A stretch of DNA of 64,000 bases from Demequina zhanjiangensis (GCF_030418315.1 NZ_JAUHPV010000005.1:186001-250000); one strand, 5' to 3'. Counted from the first letter of the stretch, positions 1 through 11,266 are shown. Translations and numbers: made by a program. The notes: generated by a model from the sequence alone, not told the origin.

Positions 1-1238
1 GCCAGATCAACCTGCACGACGCGATTCGGGGCACGATCTCGTTCACGAACGCGGAGGGGAAGGTCTACTCGCTCGGCGAGCGGACCCCGACCATCGTGTT
101 CCGTCCGCGAGGCTGGCACCTGGTGGAGCAGCACCTGGTGCACGAGGACGCTGACGGCCACCGTCACTCCGCGTCGGCGTCGTTGGTGGACTTCGGTCTG
201 TACCTGTTCCACAACGCGCACGCGCTCGTGGACTCGGGCCGAGGACCCTACTTCTACCTTCCGAAGATGCAGGGACGCCTCGAGGCGCGACTGTGGAACG
301 ACGTCTTCAGCTACGCCGAGTCCGAGCTCGGGCTCCCATACGGGACGATCCGCGCCACGATGCTGATCGAGACGCTGCCCGCGGCCTTCGAGATGGAGGA
401 GATGCTCTATGAGCTGAGGGACCACTGCGCAGGTCTGAACGCCGGTCGCTGGGACTACATCTTCTCGGTCATCAAGACGTACCGGGACAGGGGAGCGCGC
501 TTCGTCCTGCCCGATCGGTCCGCGATCACGATGACGGTGCCCTTCATGCGGGCGTACACCGAGCTCCTGGTCTCCACCTGCCATCGACGGGGCGCGCAGG
601 CGATCGGCGGGATGAGCGCCTTCATCCCCGACCGACGCGACGCGGAGGCCAACGCACGCGCGCTCGCCCAGGTGAGCGCCGACAAGCGGCGGGAGGCCCA
701 CGACGGCTTCGACGGCACATGGGTGGCGCACCCTGGACTCATCGACGCTGCCCGTGCGGAGTTCGACTCGGTCCTGGAAGGGCGCGCGGATCAACGCCAC
801 CGCCTTCGTGACGAGGTGTCCGTGTCACCGCAGGACCTCCTCGACGTGCGCATCCCTGGCGCCCAGGTCACCGACGGCGGCGTGAGGCAGAACGTCGAGG
901 TCGGCCTCGCCTATCTGGACAGCTGGCTGCGCGGCATCGGAGCCGCCGCGGTGCACGGCCTCATGGAGGACGTGGCGACGGCGGAGATCAGCCGGACGCA
1001 GCTGTGGCAGTGGATCCGGCACGGCGTGATCACAGCGGAGGGCACTCGCGTGACCCGCGAGCACGTCTCCCAGGTGATCGACGACGTCCTCGCGCAGGCG
1101 CCCCGCTCCGGTGAGGACAGGTGGGACGACGCAGCGGAGCTGCTGCGGGAGGTGGCGCTGGCGGAGGAGCTGCCCGCGTTCCTCACGGTTCCCGTCGGCG
1201 CGCGCTACCTGTCGGAGAGGATCCCGGTCGCTGCGTAG
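1..1238 (+). CDS. aceB: malate synthase A, 3' part (5' end outside window)
   Basis: Condenses glyoxylate and acetyl-CoA to malate, the second step of the glyoxylate shunt, in the cytosol. The reading frame is open from position 3 to the stop at 1238 (411 residues). The family is usually about 530-540 residues, so roughly the first quarter lies upstream. The family signature DHCAGLNAGRWDYIF is intact, as are the RATMLIET segment and WVAHPGL near the C-terminus. An isocitrate lyase gene would be expected upstream, but that is outside the window. The last 34 nt overlap the convergent membrane-protein gene. Identity is certain; only the start is unseen. Confidence 0.96.
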   Translation, partial: QINLHDAIRGTISFTNAEGKVYSLGERTPTIVFRPRGWHLVEQHLVHEDADGHRHSASASLVDFGLYLFHNAHALVDSGRGPYFYLPKMQGRLEARLWNDVFSYAESELGLPYGTIRATMLIETLPAAFEMEEMLYELRDHCAGLNAGRWDYIFSVIKTYRDRGARFVLPDRSAITMTVPFMRAYTELLVSTCHRRGAQAIGGMSAFIPDRRDAEANARALAQVSADKRREAHDGFDGTWVAHPGLIDAARAEFDSVLEGRADQRHRLRDEVSVSPQDLLDVRIPGAQVTDGGVRQNVEVGLAYLDSWLRGIGAAAVHGLMEDVATAEISRTQLWQWIRHGVITAEGTRVTREHVSQVIDDVLAQAPRSGEDRWDDAAELLREVALAEELPAFLTVPVGARYLSERIPVAA

Positions 1239-1861
1239 GAGCCGCGGGCACGGCGCTGGCGTCGTGCCCGCGGCCCTGCGGCCGCGAGGAGTCGCAGGAG
1301 CGCGGCGACGGCGACTCCGGCAAGCACGATCGCGCCCACCGTCTGCGCGATCGCCACAGCACCGCGTGCGGGGTCGAGGAAGGGGTACGGCACCCAACCG
1401 TCGTGGAAGGCGCGGACGAGCAGGTAGCCCATCCACGCTGCCGGGAGGGTCATCACCGTCCACAGCATGCGCCAGCGCGGCAGGCGCGCGCCGCCGATCA
1501 GGAGCCAGTCCAGGGCGAGGATCAGGCCTGCGCCGCCGTGCAGGATGGCGTTGACCAAGGGGAACTTGGGACTCGTGTAGGGAGCGAGCATGGTCCAGTA
1601 CACGACTCCGACCACCACGAGGTAGGTGGCTGCGTTCACGCGGAGGCTCGCCACCCAGTCCGGCTCCCGCGATCCCGCGAGCGCCGCGGCGACAAGTGCG
1701 ACGATGCCGGCGATGTTCGCGAGCGGGGTGAAGTAGCCGGGCAGCTGCGCCCAGGTGAATGTGCCGTACGTGAGATCTGCCCAAGCCTGGATGCCAAGCG
1801 AGACTGTGATCACGGCCGCGCCGGACAAACGGGACAATTGGGTCAACATTGACCTGTCCAT
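1205..1861 (-). CDS. Pr6Pr-family integral membrane protein
   Basis: A 218-residue protein with about six hydrophobic segments and conserved Trp, Tyr and His residues in the loops, resembling the Pr6Pr (FAR-17a/AIG1-like) membrane family. No reaction is established for these bacterial members. The ATG at 1861 is preceded by TAAAGT 7 nt upstream, so the mRNA is probably leaderless. Its 3' end overlaps the malate synthase end by 34 nt in convergent orientation, so the Arg-rich tail shares DNA with the other gene. Family assignment comes from the overall pattern and is moderately sure. Confidence 0.75.
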   Translation of the reverse strand: MDRSMLTQLSRLSGAAVITVSLGIQAWADLTYGTFTWAQLPGYFTPLANIAGIVALVAAALAGSREPDWVASLRVNAATYLVVVGVVYWTMLAPYTSPKFPLVNAILHGGAGLILALDWLLIGGARLPRWRMLWTVMTLPAAWMGYLLVRAFHDGWVPYPFLDPARGAVAIAQTVGAIVLAGVAVAALLRLLAAAGPRARRQRRARGSYAATGILSDR

Positions 1862-1868
1862 GGCTCCG

Positions 1869-1874
1869 ACTTTA
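1869..1874 (-). promoter_or_regulatory. -10 element, probable leaderless start of the Pr6Pr gene
   Basis: TAAAGT on the minus strand ends 7 nt before the ATG at 1861. That places the transcription start at or next to the start codon. No good -35 hexamer is visible. Confidence 0.45.
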
Positions 1875-1990
1875 CCTGAGCGTGATCGAAAAGTGATCTG
1901 AAAGTCGCCGTGTCGTGATGTTTTGCACGCATGGCCGCACGAGGACGCCCGCCGGGACCAACATCACCCGAGTCGCCTGGCGCGGCTCTC

Positions 1991-1996
1991 TACGAT
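1991..1996 (+). promoter_or_regulatory. -10 element, probable leaderless start of the HxlR gene
   Basis: TACGAT lies 6 nt before the ATG at 2003. This spacing decides the start: an upstream in-frame ATG at 1931 would lie ahead of the promoter and adds a low-complexity extension. Confidence 0.5.
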
Positions 1997-2002
1997 CGAG
2001 GT

Positions 2003-2467
2003 ATGACCCGTCCGTCGCCGGAGAGCACCGAGCCGGCCTCGCTCCACTCCTGCACGGAGCTCCCTTCCAGGGACGTGCTGGACAGGATCGCGGATCGCTG
2101 GAGCATCGCGGTGATGCGCGTGCTCGCGGAGCAGGGGCCTCAGCGCTTCGGCGCGCTCGAGCGGGCGCTCCCAGGGATCTCACGGAAGATGCTCACGCAG
2201 ACCCTCAGAGGGATCGAACGCGACGGGATGATCACCCGCACCGTCTTCCCCGAGGTGCCCCCGCATGTCGAGTACGGCGCCACGGAGCTCGGGATCGCCT
2301 CGTTGGGTCCGATCGATGTGCTGTGCGAGTGGTCGCGGCGCTACATGCCGCAGGTCGAGCAGTCACGGCGCGACTACGACGCCGCGCATGCCGATGCAGG
2401 TGCCGACGCTCCGACCACGGGAGCGTCGGCACCGGCAGATCTCAGGCGTCCGACTTCGCAGGGATGA
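2003..2467 (+). CDS. HxlR/DUF24-family transcriptional regulator (QorR-like)
   Basis: A 154-residue winged-helix regulator of the HxlR family. The helix-turn-helix covers about residues 20-85, with the typical [10 protein letters not shown] and [12 protein letters not shown] segments. From the chosen ATG the N-terminal cysteine is residue 17 (LHSC). In the actinobacterial redox sensor QorR and in YodB-type regulators an N-terminal Cys at about this place senses quinones or diamide; that part is family knowledge. A second Cys sits in VLCEW. The convergent neighbour is an NmrA-type quinone reductase, the kind of gene QorR controls, so a redox role is likely. The gene ends overlap by 26 nt. The C-terminus is a low-complexity Ala/Pro tail. 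Confidence 0.85.
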   Translation: MTRPSPESTEPASLHSCTELPSRDVLDRIADRWSIAVMRVLAEQGPQRFGALERALPGISRKMLTQTLRGIERDGMITRTVFPEVPPHVEYGATELGIASLGPIDVLCEWSRRYMPQVEQSRRDYDAAHADAGADAPTTGASAPADLRRPTSQG

Positions 2468-3386
2468 CCCAGGTCGCCGCGGCCTGGTCGATGATGTCGC
2501 CCACCGTGAGCTGGGGGCGCCCGATCAGGCGCTCCACGTCGTCGGAGTAGTTGTCGAGCAGCCCGTCGCGGATCGCGGCCTCGTTCGTCACGATGTCCTC
2601 GCTGCACCACGGGTACGGCGAACGGGAGAAGTCGCCTGTGGCCTTGCGAGGGATGTAGAGCGAGTCGTAGTACGCGTACAGGTCAGGCTCGGGCATCGAG
2701 TCGTAGGTCAGCTCCACACCGGCCTTCTCGGCCACCAGGGCGCACAGCGCGCCGACGGTCACGGCCTCGCGCCCGGTCACGTCGTACGCGGTGTTGGGCT
2801 CGCCGTCGCCCAGCAGCAGCGCCGCTGCGGTCGCTGCGCAGTCCGCCTTCGCCACGAGGTAGGCGGGAGTGTCTCCGGCGCAGGTGCGCCAGCGGCCCTC
2901 CTCGAGCGCGATCTGCGCGAACGCGTAGATGTAGTTCTCGAGGTACAGGTTGTCCCTGAACACGTTCCACTGCAGCCCGGACTCGCGGATGTAGACCTCG
3001 GTCGCGTGGTGGTCGATGATCACGACCTGCTCGTCGTTCGCCTCGCCCGCGCCGTAGCCCGACGAGTAGACGATGCGGCCGACGCCGGCGGCCTTGAAGG
3101 CGTCCACGACGTTGCGGTGCTGCTGCTGGCGAACCTCGCCCACGGTCATGGCCGACACCATGAATCCCGCATCGGCGCCGGCGAAGGCCTCAGCGAGCTG
3201 CGCGGGATCGGAGTAGTTGGCCTCACGGATCACCGCGCCCGCCGCGGTCCATGCCTTCGCCTTGTCGGCTGGGATCCGGTCGGGGAAGGGGCTGGTGAGG
3301 ATGAGCTGGTCGCCGCTGACCCGCTCCAGGACGTTGTCGACGACCATGCCGGAGAGCTTTCCGTCCACGCCGGTGATGAGATACAT
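2442..3386 (-). CDS. NmrA-type SDR, NAD(P)H:quinone oxidoreductase-like (QorB/YtfG)
   Basis: A 314-residue atypical short-chain dehydrogenase with an N-terminal Rossmann fold. The glycine motif is in the form TGVDGKLSG, which differs from the usual GxxGxxG. The middle segments ([23 protein letters not shown]) match the QorB/YtfG/NmrA group, which reduces quinones or binds NAD(P) as a sensor. AAAGG lies ahead of the ATG at 3386. It converges on the HxlR regulator with a 26-nt overlap and diverges from the DCC-protein gene across 162 nt containing an operator-like dyad. The function is assigned by family plus the QorR-like neighbour. Confidence 0.82.
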   Translation of the reverse strand: MYLITGVDGKLSGMVVDNVLERVSGDQLILTSPFPDRIPADKAKAWTAAGAVIREANYSDPAQLAEAFAGADAGFMVSAMTVGEVRQQQHRNVVDAFKAAGVGRIVYSSGYGAGEANDEQVVIIDHHATEVYIRESGLQWNVFRDNLYLENYIYAFAQIALEEGRWRTCAGDTPAYLVAKADCAATAAALLLGDGEPNTAYDVTGREAVTVGALCALVAEKAGVELTYDSMPEPDLYAYYDSLYIPRKATGDFSRSPYPWCSEDIVTNEAAIRDGLLDNYSDDVERLIGRPQLTVGDIIDQAAATWVIPAKSDA

Positions 3387-3469
3387 GCGCTGCCTTTCGA
3401 GAATCGCGTGTGGCGGGGACCGTCGCCAGGCTAGCTATCGCATGATCAGGCTGGTAGAAGGCACTTTCG

Positions 3470-3495
3470 GGTAACCTAGGTCACCTCCCGGTGAC
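3470..3495. promoter_or_regulatory. operator-like dyad and hairpin between quinone reductase and DCC genes
   Basis: GGTAACCTAGGTCACC (3470-3485) is an inverted repeat with 7 of 8 pairs matching. It overlaps a second repeat, GTCACC-TCCC-GGTGAC (3480-3495). It sits about 55 nt before the DCC gene start and about 85 nt from the quinone reductase start. It is a candidate site for the nearby HxlR regulator, but its binding specificity is unknown. Confidence 0.4.
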
Positions 3496-3536
3496 GGTGC
3501 ATGGACCAGGCACGATGCGGTGCTCCCGTCGGGAAG

Positions 3537-3542
3537 TAGCAT
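3537..3542 (+). promoter_or_regulatory. -10 element, probable leaderless start of the DCC gene
   Basis: TAGCAT lies 6 nt before the ATG at 3549, matching the leaderless arrangement seen at several other genes in the window. Confidence 0.5.
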
Positions 3543-3548
3543 CGATCC

Positions 3549-4007
3549 ATGGACAGAGGGATCGTCATCTTCGATGGCGACTGCGGGCTGTGCAACGGCT
3601 TCGTGCGATGGCTCATGCGAGTCGATCGGCACGGTCGCTTCGCCATCGCGCCGAACGCCGATGAGGTGGGCAGGGCTGCGCTCGAGGTGGTCGGCGTGCC
3701 GTGGGGCCTGACGTCCGACACTCTCGTCGTGATCATCCGAGGAACCCCGCTTCTTCGCTCCGCGGCGGTGCTGGGAGTGCTCCGTGAGCTCAGTCGGCCG
3801 TGGCGCGTGATGGCAGGGGCAGGGCGACTCGTGCCGCGGCGCCTCCGTGACGCCATGTACGATGCGGTCGCGCGTCGGCGCAAGGTGCTCAGCGGTCGGG
3901 TGCGGGCGTGCAGGGTCGCCGATGCAGACGAGAGGCGACGCTGGAGCGCGCGGCTCGCCACCGTGCAGGACTTGGAGGCGCTCGCCGTCGCGGCGAGGAC
4001 ATCCTGA
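3549..4007 (+). CDS. DUF393 / DCC-family thiol-disulfide oxidoreductase
   Basis: A 152-residue protein with the family-defining DGDCGLCN motif near residues 9-16 (CxxC thioredoxin-like site), followed by the DUF393 core ending near residue 115. Members are predicted thiol-disulfide exchange proteins; their substrates are mostly unknown. There is no signal peptide, so it is cytosolic. It is transcribed alone and ends at a strong bidirectional terminator facing pyruvate phosphate dikinase. Confidence 0.88.
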   Translation: MDRGIVIFDGDCGLCNGFVRWLMRVDRHGRFAIAPNADEVGRAALEVVGVPWGLTSDTLVVIIRGTPLLRSAAVLGVLRELSRPWRVMAGAGRLVPRRLRDAMYDAVARRRKVLSGRVRACRVADADERRRWSARLATVQDLEALAVAARTS

Positions 4008-4008
4008 C

Positions 4009-4051
4009 ATGGCGGAGGCCGCCCCCGTGGTGTGAGGACGGCCTCCGTCAT
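4009..4051. terminator. bidirectional hairpin terminator between DCC gene and ppdK
   Basis: A 13-bp stem (4009-4021 with 4039-4051), perfect except one G-U pair, encloses a 17-nt loop. There is no U-tract, as is usual in high-GC actinobacteria. It lies between two convergent genes. Confidence 0.8.
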
Positions 4052-4083
4052 GGACGGGATCGGGCTGGTGGCCCGATCGCCGG

Positions 4084-6804
<2,721 letters not shown>

Positions 6805-6944
6805 GGGGCACCCCTTTGTGCTGGTCCTTCGTGAGCCCGCCTCGTCGCGGGTCCTCCCAGTCTTACCCCGGCGGGGCCTACCAGGGGGGACCAAGGGCCT
6901 ATCAGGGTGGCCATGGGTCCCAGAGGAGCGCGCCGAAGCCGAGG

Positions 6945-6950
6945 TAGCCT
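6945..6950 (+). promoter_or_regulatory. -10 element, probable leaderless start of the DHOD-like gene
   Basis: TAGCCT ends 8 nt before the ATG at 6959, and no Shine-Dalgarno sequence is visible. Confidence 0.4.
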
Positions 6951-6958
6951 CCCTCACG

Positions 6959-8017
6959 ATGCATGCCTTCTACGATCCGACCCGCACCTACGAGGACAAC
7001 CTCGCCGAAGGGCCGTTCGGCGTTCCCGCCGACGCGGTCGCGACCCGGGCGGGCACCGTGCCGCTGTGGGGTGAGAGGGTGACGACCGCGTTCGGCATCC
7101 CCGCGGGGCCGCTCGTCGGGTCCGCGGCGTGCGCGGCGGCGTTCCGAGCAGGGTTCGACGTCAACGTGTACAAGACGGTCCGCACCCGCGCGCATCGCGC
7201 GCACCCGTTCCCGAACACGCTCGCCGTCCACCTCGACGGCGATCTCACGCCTCAGACCCCGATGCCGCTTCTGGCCGATGACGACTGGGAGCGCGCGAGC
7301 AGCATCTCGAACTCGTTCGGAGTTCCGTCGGCCGATCCCGACGTGTGGCAGCCGGAGATGGCCCGTGCGGCCGCGGCGGCCGGCCCTGGGCAGCTGCTTG
7401 TCGGTTCGTTCCAGGGCACAGTCGGCTCTGGTGACGGCTCGGTGGAGTCGTATGTGGCCGACCATGTCGTCGCCGCACGCCTGGTGAAGGAGACCGGCGT
7501 GCGTGCGATGGAGATGAACCTGAGCTGCCCGAACGAGGGCACGAACCGACTGCTCTGCTTCGACGCGCCGCTCGTCGCCCGCATCGCCCGGGCGGTGAAG
7601 GAGGAGGTCGGCGACGTTCCGCTCGTGCTGAAGCTGGCGTACTTCGCGGAGGATGCGGCGCTCGAGGAGCTCGTCGCCGCGACCGATGGCGTGGTCGACG
7701 GCTACGCGGCGGTGAACACCATGCCCGCGCGCCTCGTGGATGACGCGGGCGCGCAGGCACTGCCCGGCGAGGGGCGTGCCGTCTCGGGCGTGTGCGGCCG
7801 CGCGATCAGGTGGGCCGGGCTCGAGATGACCGCGCGTCTCGCGCGCCTTCGCGAGCACAGGGCTTCGCGTGTGCGTCTGATCGGCGTAGGCGGAGTCCTC
7901 TCGGTCGAGGACCGTGCCGCCTATGTCGACGCCGGGGCAGACGTCGTCATGTCCGCCACCGGTGCGATGCTCGACCCGTCGTTGGGGCGCGCGGTGCGCT
8001 CTGCAGACCGGGTGTGA
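6959..8017 (+). CDS. class 1 dihydroorotate dehydrogenase-family flavoprotein
   Basis: A 352-residue FMN-dependent TIM barrel of the PyrD family. The hallmark MEMNLSCPNEG is present; its Cys190 is the position of the catalytic base in class 1 enzymes. The C-terminal phosphate-binding loops GVGGVLS and GADVVMSATGAM are intact. It most likely oxidises dihydroorotate or a related dihydropyrimidine. No other pyrimidine gene is nearby, so the physiological substrate is not settled by context. It is divergent from ppdK across 154 nt that hold a short CCCCG-G-CGGGG dyad (6866-6876). Confidence 0.85.
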   Translation: MHAFYDPTRTYEDNLAEGPFGVPADAVATRAGTVPLWGERVTTAFGIPAGPLVGSAACAAAFRAGFDVNVYKTVRTRAHRAHPFPNTLAVHLDGDLTPQTPMPLLADDDWERASSISNSFGVPSADPDVWQPEMARAAAAAGPGQLLVGSFQGTVGSGDGSVESYVADHVVAARLVKETGVRAMEMNLSCPNEGTNRLLCFDAPLVARIARAVKEEVGDVPLVLKLAYFAEDAALEELVAATDGVVDGYAAVNTMPARLVDDAGAQALPGEGRAVSGVCGRAIRWAGLEMTARLARLREHRASRVRLIGVGGVLSVEDRAAYVDAGADVVMSATGAMLDPSLGRAVRSADRV

Positions 8018-8182
8018 GCCTGGCTCGCCGCGACACGCCGGAACGCCCCTGACGACACGCCGAGGTCGCCCATCTTTCTGTCATGCCTCTGACGGCGTGA
8101 TCCCGCACGGGCAGCGACTTCAGGAAGACGGCAAGACGCCTTCAGGGGCTGAGTGTAGGACCAAGGGCCCAGAGCCGTTCGA

Positions 8183-8229
8183 CTACGACATCTAGCGTGA
8201 ATCCACCGAAGCAACACTAGATGTTGTGG
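8183..8229. promoter_or_regulatory. tandem NrdR boxes upstream of nrdD
   Basis: The box at 8214-8229 matches the NrdR consensus (acaCwATATwTwGtgt) at 13 of 16 positions. A weaker copy at 8183-8198 keeps the core C..A..AT..T.G. Their starts are 31 nt apart, about three helical turns, the spacing NrdR box pairs usually show. NrdR represses ribonucleotide reductase operons when dATP is high. Confidence 0.7.
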
Positions 8230-8296
8230 TGGAGGCGGCTGACAGTCGGCAAGGTGCCGGCCCCGGGACGTGTCGCTGCCACAGGAGGGAGACACC

Positions 8297-10555
8297 GTGA
8301 GCATCGTCGAGAGCGACAGCGCCGCAGAGGCGTCCACCACGACCGCGACCACCGCAGGTCTCAACATCGTCAAGCGCGACGGACGGACGCTGCGCTTCGA
8401 CGACTCGCGCATCCGGGCCGCCCTGATCAAGGCGTACAAGGAGGTCAATGGACCCCTGTCGCCGCTCGATGAGCGCACCGTCAACGAGATGGTCGCACGC
8501 ATCGACGCCGAGATCGCCACGCGCTTCGCCGACACCGTCAAGATCTACGAGATCCAGAGCGTGGTCGAGCACGTCCTGCTCGAGGCTCGCCTCTACGACG
8601 TCGCCCGCGCCTACATCGACTACCGCGTCCAGCGCGACTTCGCCCGCTCGCAGGCCACCGACCTCAACCACTCGATCAACAAGCTGCTCGAGAAGGACCA
8701 CACGGTCGTCAACGAGAACGCCAACAAGGACGCCGAGGTCTTCAACACGCAGCGCGACCTCACCGCCGGCATGGTCGGCAAGTCGATCGGTCTGCGCATG
8801 CTCCCGCCCCACGTCGCGAACGCGCACCAGAAGGGCGACATCCACTACCACGACCTCGACTACCACCCCTACGCGCCCATGACGAACTGCTGCCTGATCG
8901 ACTTCAAGTCGATGCTGTCGAAGGGCTTCCGCATCGGCAACGCGCAGGTGGAGCCCCCGAGGTCGATCGGCACCGCCACCGCGCAGATCGCACAGATCAT
9001 CGCGAACGTCTCGTCGTCCCAGTACGGGGGTGCGACCGTCAACCGCATCGACGAGCTCCTGGCGCCCTACGCCAAGCTCAACTACGACAAGCACGCGTCC
9101 GAGGCGGAGCGCTGGATCGACGACGAGCACAAGCGGCTCGCCTACGTCGAGGAGCGCACGCGCAAGGACATCTACGACGCGATGCAGTCGCTCGAGTACG
9201 AGATCAACACGCTCTTCACCTCGAACGGGCAGACCCCCTTCACCTCCGTCGGCTTCGGTCTGGGCACAGGCTGGTACGAGCGGGAGATCCAGAAGGCGAT
9301 CCTGCAGATCCGCAGGCGCGGCCTGGGCAAGGAGGGGCGTACGGCGATCTTCCCGAAGCTGCTCTTCACGCTCAAGCGCGGGCTGAACCTGTCCGAGGGC
9401 GACGCCAACTACGACATCAAGCAGCTCGCGGTGCAGTGCGCGACCGAGCGCATGTACCCGGACATCCTGAGCTACGACAAGGTGGTCGAGATCACCGGCT
9501 CGTTCAAGGCCCCGATGGGCTGCCGGTCGTTCCTCCAGGGCTGGACCAACGAGGCAGGGGAGGACGAGGTCGAGGGTCGCATGAACCTCGGCGTGGTCAC
9601 GCTCAACCTTCCTCGCATCGCGCTCGAGTCCGACGGCGACCTGGGCGCCTTCTGGGCGCTTCTCGAGGAGCGCCTGCAGACCATGCGCGACGCGATCATG
9701 TTCCGGGTCGACCGGTGCAAGGAGGCCGTGCCTGGGAACGCGCCGATCCTCTACCAGCACGGTGCCTTCGGGCAGCGTCTGTCCGCCGGGCAGGACGTCG
9801 ACGAGCTCTTCCGGAATGGGCGTGCGACCGTGTCGCTCGGCTACATCGGCCTGTACGAGGTCGCGACGGCCTTCTACGGGCCCGAGTGGGAGTCGAACCC
9901 TGAGGCGAAGGAGCTCACGCTGAGCGTCATGGCGACGCTCAAGGATCACGCGCTGACCTGGGCGTCCGAGTCCGGCTACTGGGTGAGCGTCTACTCGACC
10001 CCGTCCGAGAGCCTCACGGACCGCTTCTGCAGGCTCGACAAGGAGCGGTTCGGCTCGGTGCCTGACATCACCGACAAGGACTACTACACGAACAGCTTCC
10101 ACTACGACGTCCGCAAGAACCCCACCCCGTTCGAGAAGCTCGACTTCGAGAAGGACTACGCGCCGTTCACGGGTGGCGGGTTCATCCACTACTGCGAGTA
10201 CCCGGTGCTGCGCCAGAACCCCAAGGCGCTCGAGGCTGTCTGGGACTACGCGTACGACCGCGTGGGCTACCTGGGGACCAACACCCCGATCGACCGCTGC
10301 TACGAGTGCGGCTTCGCCGGCGACTTCGACCCCACGGCGGAAGGCTTCGCGTGCCCCTCATGCGGGAACGAGGACCCTCGCACGTGCGACGTCGTGAAGC
10401 GCACGTGCGGCTACCTCGGCAACCCCCAGCAGCGCCCCATGGTGCACGGTCGCCACGTGGAGATCTCCTCCCGCGTCAAGCACATGGACGGCGACGTCCG
10501 GGTGCCGCTCTCTGCCGGGCACGAGGGCGGCAGCGCGCCGACCTCCCGTCCGTAG
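8297..10555 (+). CDS. nrdD: anaerobic ribonucleoside-triphosphate reductase
   Basis: The oxygen-sensitive class III glycyl-radical enzyme that makes dNTPs anaerobically. 752 residues from the GTG at 8297, chosen because AGGAGGG sits 8 nt upstream. An ATP-cone covers about residues 20-110, followed by the ten-stranded barrel with cysteines in PMTNCCLIDF and PMGCRSF. A C-terminal zinc site (CYECGF and CPSCG) and the glycyl-radical motif RTCGYLG (radical Gly near 704) complete it. It is followed 9 nt later by its activase. The pair implies dNTP synthesis without oxygen, so the host is probably facultatively anaerobic. Confidence 0.97.
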   Translation: MSIVESDSAAEASTTTATTAGLNIVKRDGRTLRFDDSRIRAALIKAYKEVNGPLSPLDERTVNEMVARIDAEIATRFADTVKIYEIQSVVEHVLLEARLYDVARAYIDYRVQRDFARSQATDLNHSINKLLEKDHTVVNENANKDAEVFNTQRDLTAGMVGKSIGLRMLPPHVANAHQKGDIHYHDLDYHPYAPMTNCCLIDFKSMLSKGFRIGNAQVEPPRSIGTATAQIAQIIANVSSSQYGGATVNRIDELLAPYAKLNYDKHASEAERWIDDEHKRLAYVEERTRKDIYDAMQSLEYEINTLFTSNGQTPFTSVGFGLGTGWYEREIQKAILQIRRRGLGKEGRTAIFPKLLFTLKRGLNLSEGDANYDIKQLAVQCATERMYPDILSYDKVVEITGSFKAPMGCRSFLQGWTNEAGEDEVEGRMNLGVVTLNLPRIALESDGDLGAFWALLEERLQTMRDAIMFRVDRCKEAVPGNAPILYQHGAFGQRLSAGQDVDELFRNGRATVSLGYIGLYEVATAFYGPEWESNPEAKELTLSVMATLKDHALTWASESGYWVSVYSTPSESLTDRFCRLDKERFGSVPDITDKDYYTNSFHYDVRKNPTPFEKLDFEKDYAPFTGGGFIHYCEYPVLRQNPKALEAVWDYAYDRVGYLGTNTPIDRCYECGFAGDFDPTAEGFACPSCGNEDPRTCDVVKRTCGYLGNPQQRPMVHGRHVEISSRVKHMDGDVRVPLSAGHEGGSAPTSRP

Positions 10556-10564
10556 CCGCCGACG

Positions 10565-11158
10565 ATGGCCCGCGATCCCATCCCTCGGCTCTGGGTCGCC
10601 GAGAAGGTGAGCCATGGCTACGTCGCCGACTACAAGCCGTTCTCATTCGTGGACGGCGAGGGCGTGCGATGCAGCCTCTACGTGAGCGGATGCCTGTTCA
10701 AATGCGACGGCTGCTTCAACGAGGACGCGTGGAGCTTCCGGTGCGGCAGGCCGTACGACGACGCGTTGCAGGAGCAGATCCTCACCGACCTCGCGCACGA
10801 GTCCATCCAGGGGCTCTCGCTCCTGGGCGGTGAGCCGTTCCTCAACACCCAGGTGGCGCTGAGCATCGTGACGGCGCTGCGTGAGCGGTTCGGCAGCGCC
10901 AAGGACATCTGGTGCTGGACCGGCTATACGTTCGAGGAGCTGATCGTCGACTCGGAGGACAAGCGTGCGCTGCTGTCGCAGATCGACGTGCTCGTCGACG
11001 GTCGGTACGAGCATGAGCTCCGTGACCTGACGCTGCCTCACCGGGGCAGCAGGAATCAGCGAGTCCTCGATGCGCGGGCGTCGTTCGCGCACGGCGCTGC
11101 GGTTCCCTACTCCCGGATCGAGGATCCGCTCGGGAGGATGGAGCAGCACGTCGCCTGA
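10565..11158 (+). CDS. nrdG: anaerobic ribonucleotide reductase activating protein (radical SAM)
   Basis: A 197-residue radical SAM activase that installs the glycyl radical in NrdD. The cluster motif CxxxCxxC is at Cys43, Cys47 and Cys50, followed by the SAM-binding LLGGEPF motif. It is somewhat longer than the roughly 155-residue E. coli protein, with a basic C-terminal extension. The ATG follows nrdD by 9 nt, so the two are co-transcribed. A weak hairpin follows the stop. Confidence 0.95.
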   Translation: MARDPIPRLWVAEKVSHGYVADYKPFSFVDGEGVRCSLYVSGCLFKCDGCFNEDAWSFRCGRPYDDALQEQILTDLAHESIQGLSLLGGEPFLNTQVALSIVTALRERFGSAKDIWCWTGYTFEELIVDSEDKRALLSQIDVLVDGRYEHELRDLTLPHRGSRNQRVLDARASFAHGAAVPYSRIEDPLGRMEQHVA

Positions 11159-11173
11159 CGCCGTGTGCGCGTG

Positions 11174-11188
11174 CCCGCCGAGGGCGGG
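11174..11188 (+). terminator. weak hairpin downstream of nrdDG
   Basis: CCCGCC-GAG-GGCGGG forms a 6-bp stem with a 3-nt loop, 15 nt after the nrdG stop. It is short and has no U-tract. Confidence 0.4.
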
Positions 11189-11212
11189 TGGAAGGATCGA
11201 CGTGCAACCCTT

Positions 11213-11218
11213 TAGCAT
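11213..11218 (+). promoter_or_regulatory. -10 element of the KstD-like gene
   Basis: TAGCAT; the predicted transcription start 6-8 nt downstream falls on the first bases of the perfect dyad at 11225-11244. Confidence 0.5.
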
Positions 11219-11224
11219 GGAGCA

Positions 11225-11244
11225 ACCGGACAACGCTGTCCGGT
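11225..11244. promoter_or_regulatory. perfect operator-like palindrome before the KstD-like gene
   Basis: ACCGGACA-ACGC-TGTCCGGT is a perfect 8+8 inverted repeat with a 4-nt centre, a form typical of TetR operators. It sits just downstream of the -10 element, so a bound repressor would block initiation. No regulator gene adjoins it. Confidence 0.65.
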
Positions 11245-11266
11245 CTGTCTAGAGGGAGAGACGTAG

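Noticed and set aside
1882-1898. GTGATC direct repeat 11 bp apart as a CRP-type site
   Set aside because: Only two 6-mers with no matching consensus dyad; likely chance near a promoter.
8018-8182. Possible riboswitch or structured RNA before nrdD
   Set aside because: I looked for cobalamin, TPP and FMN conserved boxes and found none; a weak GAAGACG/CGCCTTC hairpin and distant CCCCTGA/TTCAGGGG pairing are not enough.
8192-10189. Minus-strand open frame of 665 codons inside nrdD
   Set aside because: It is an antisense shadow of a high-GC gene; its translation is Val/Leu/Asp-rich low complexity while the plus strand encodes an intact NrdD with all motifs.
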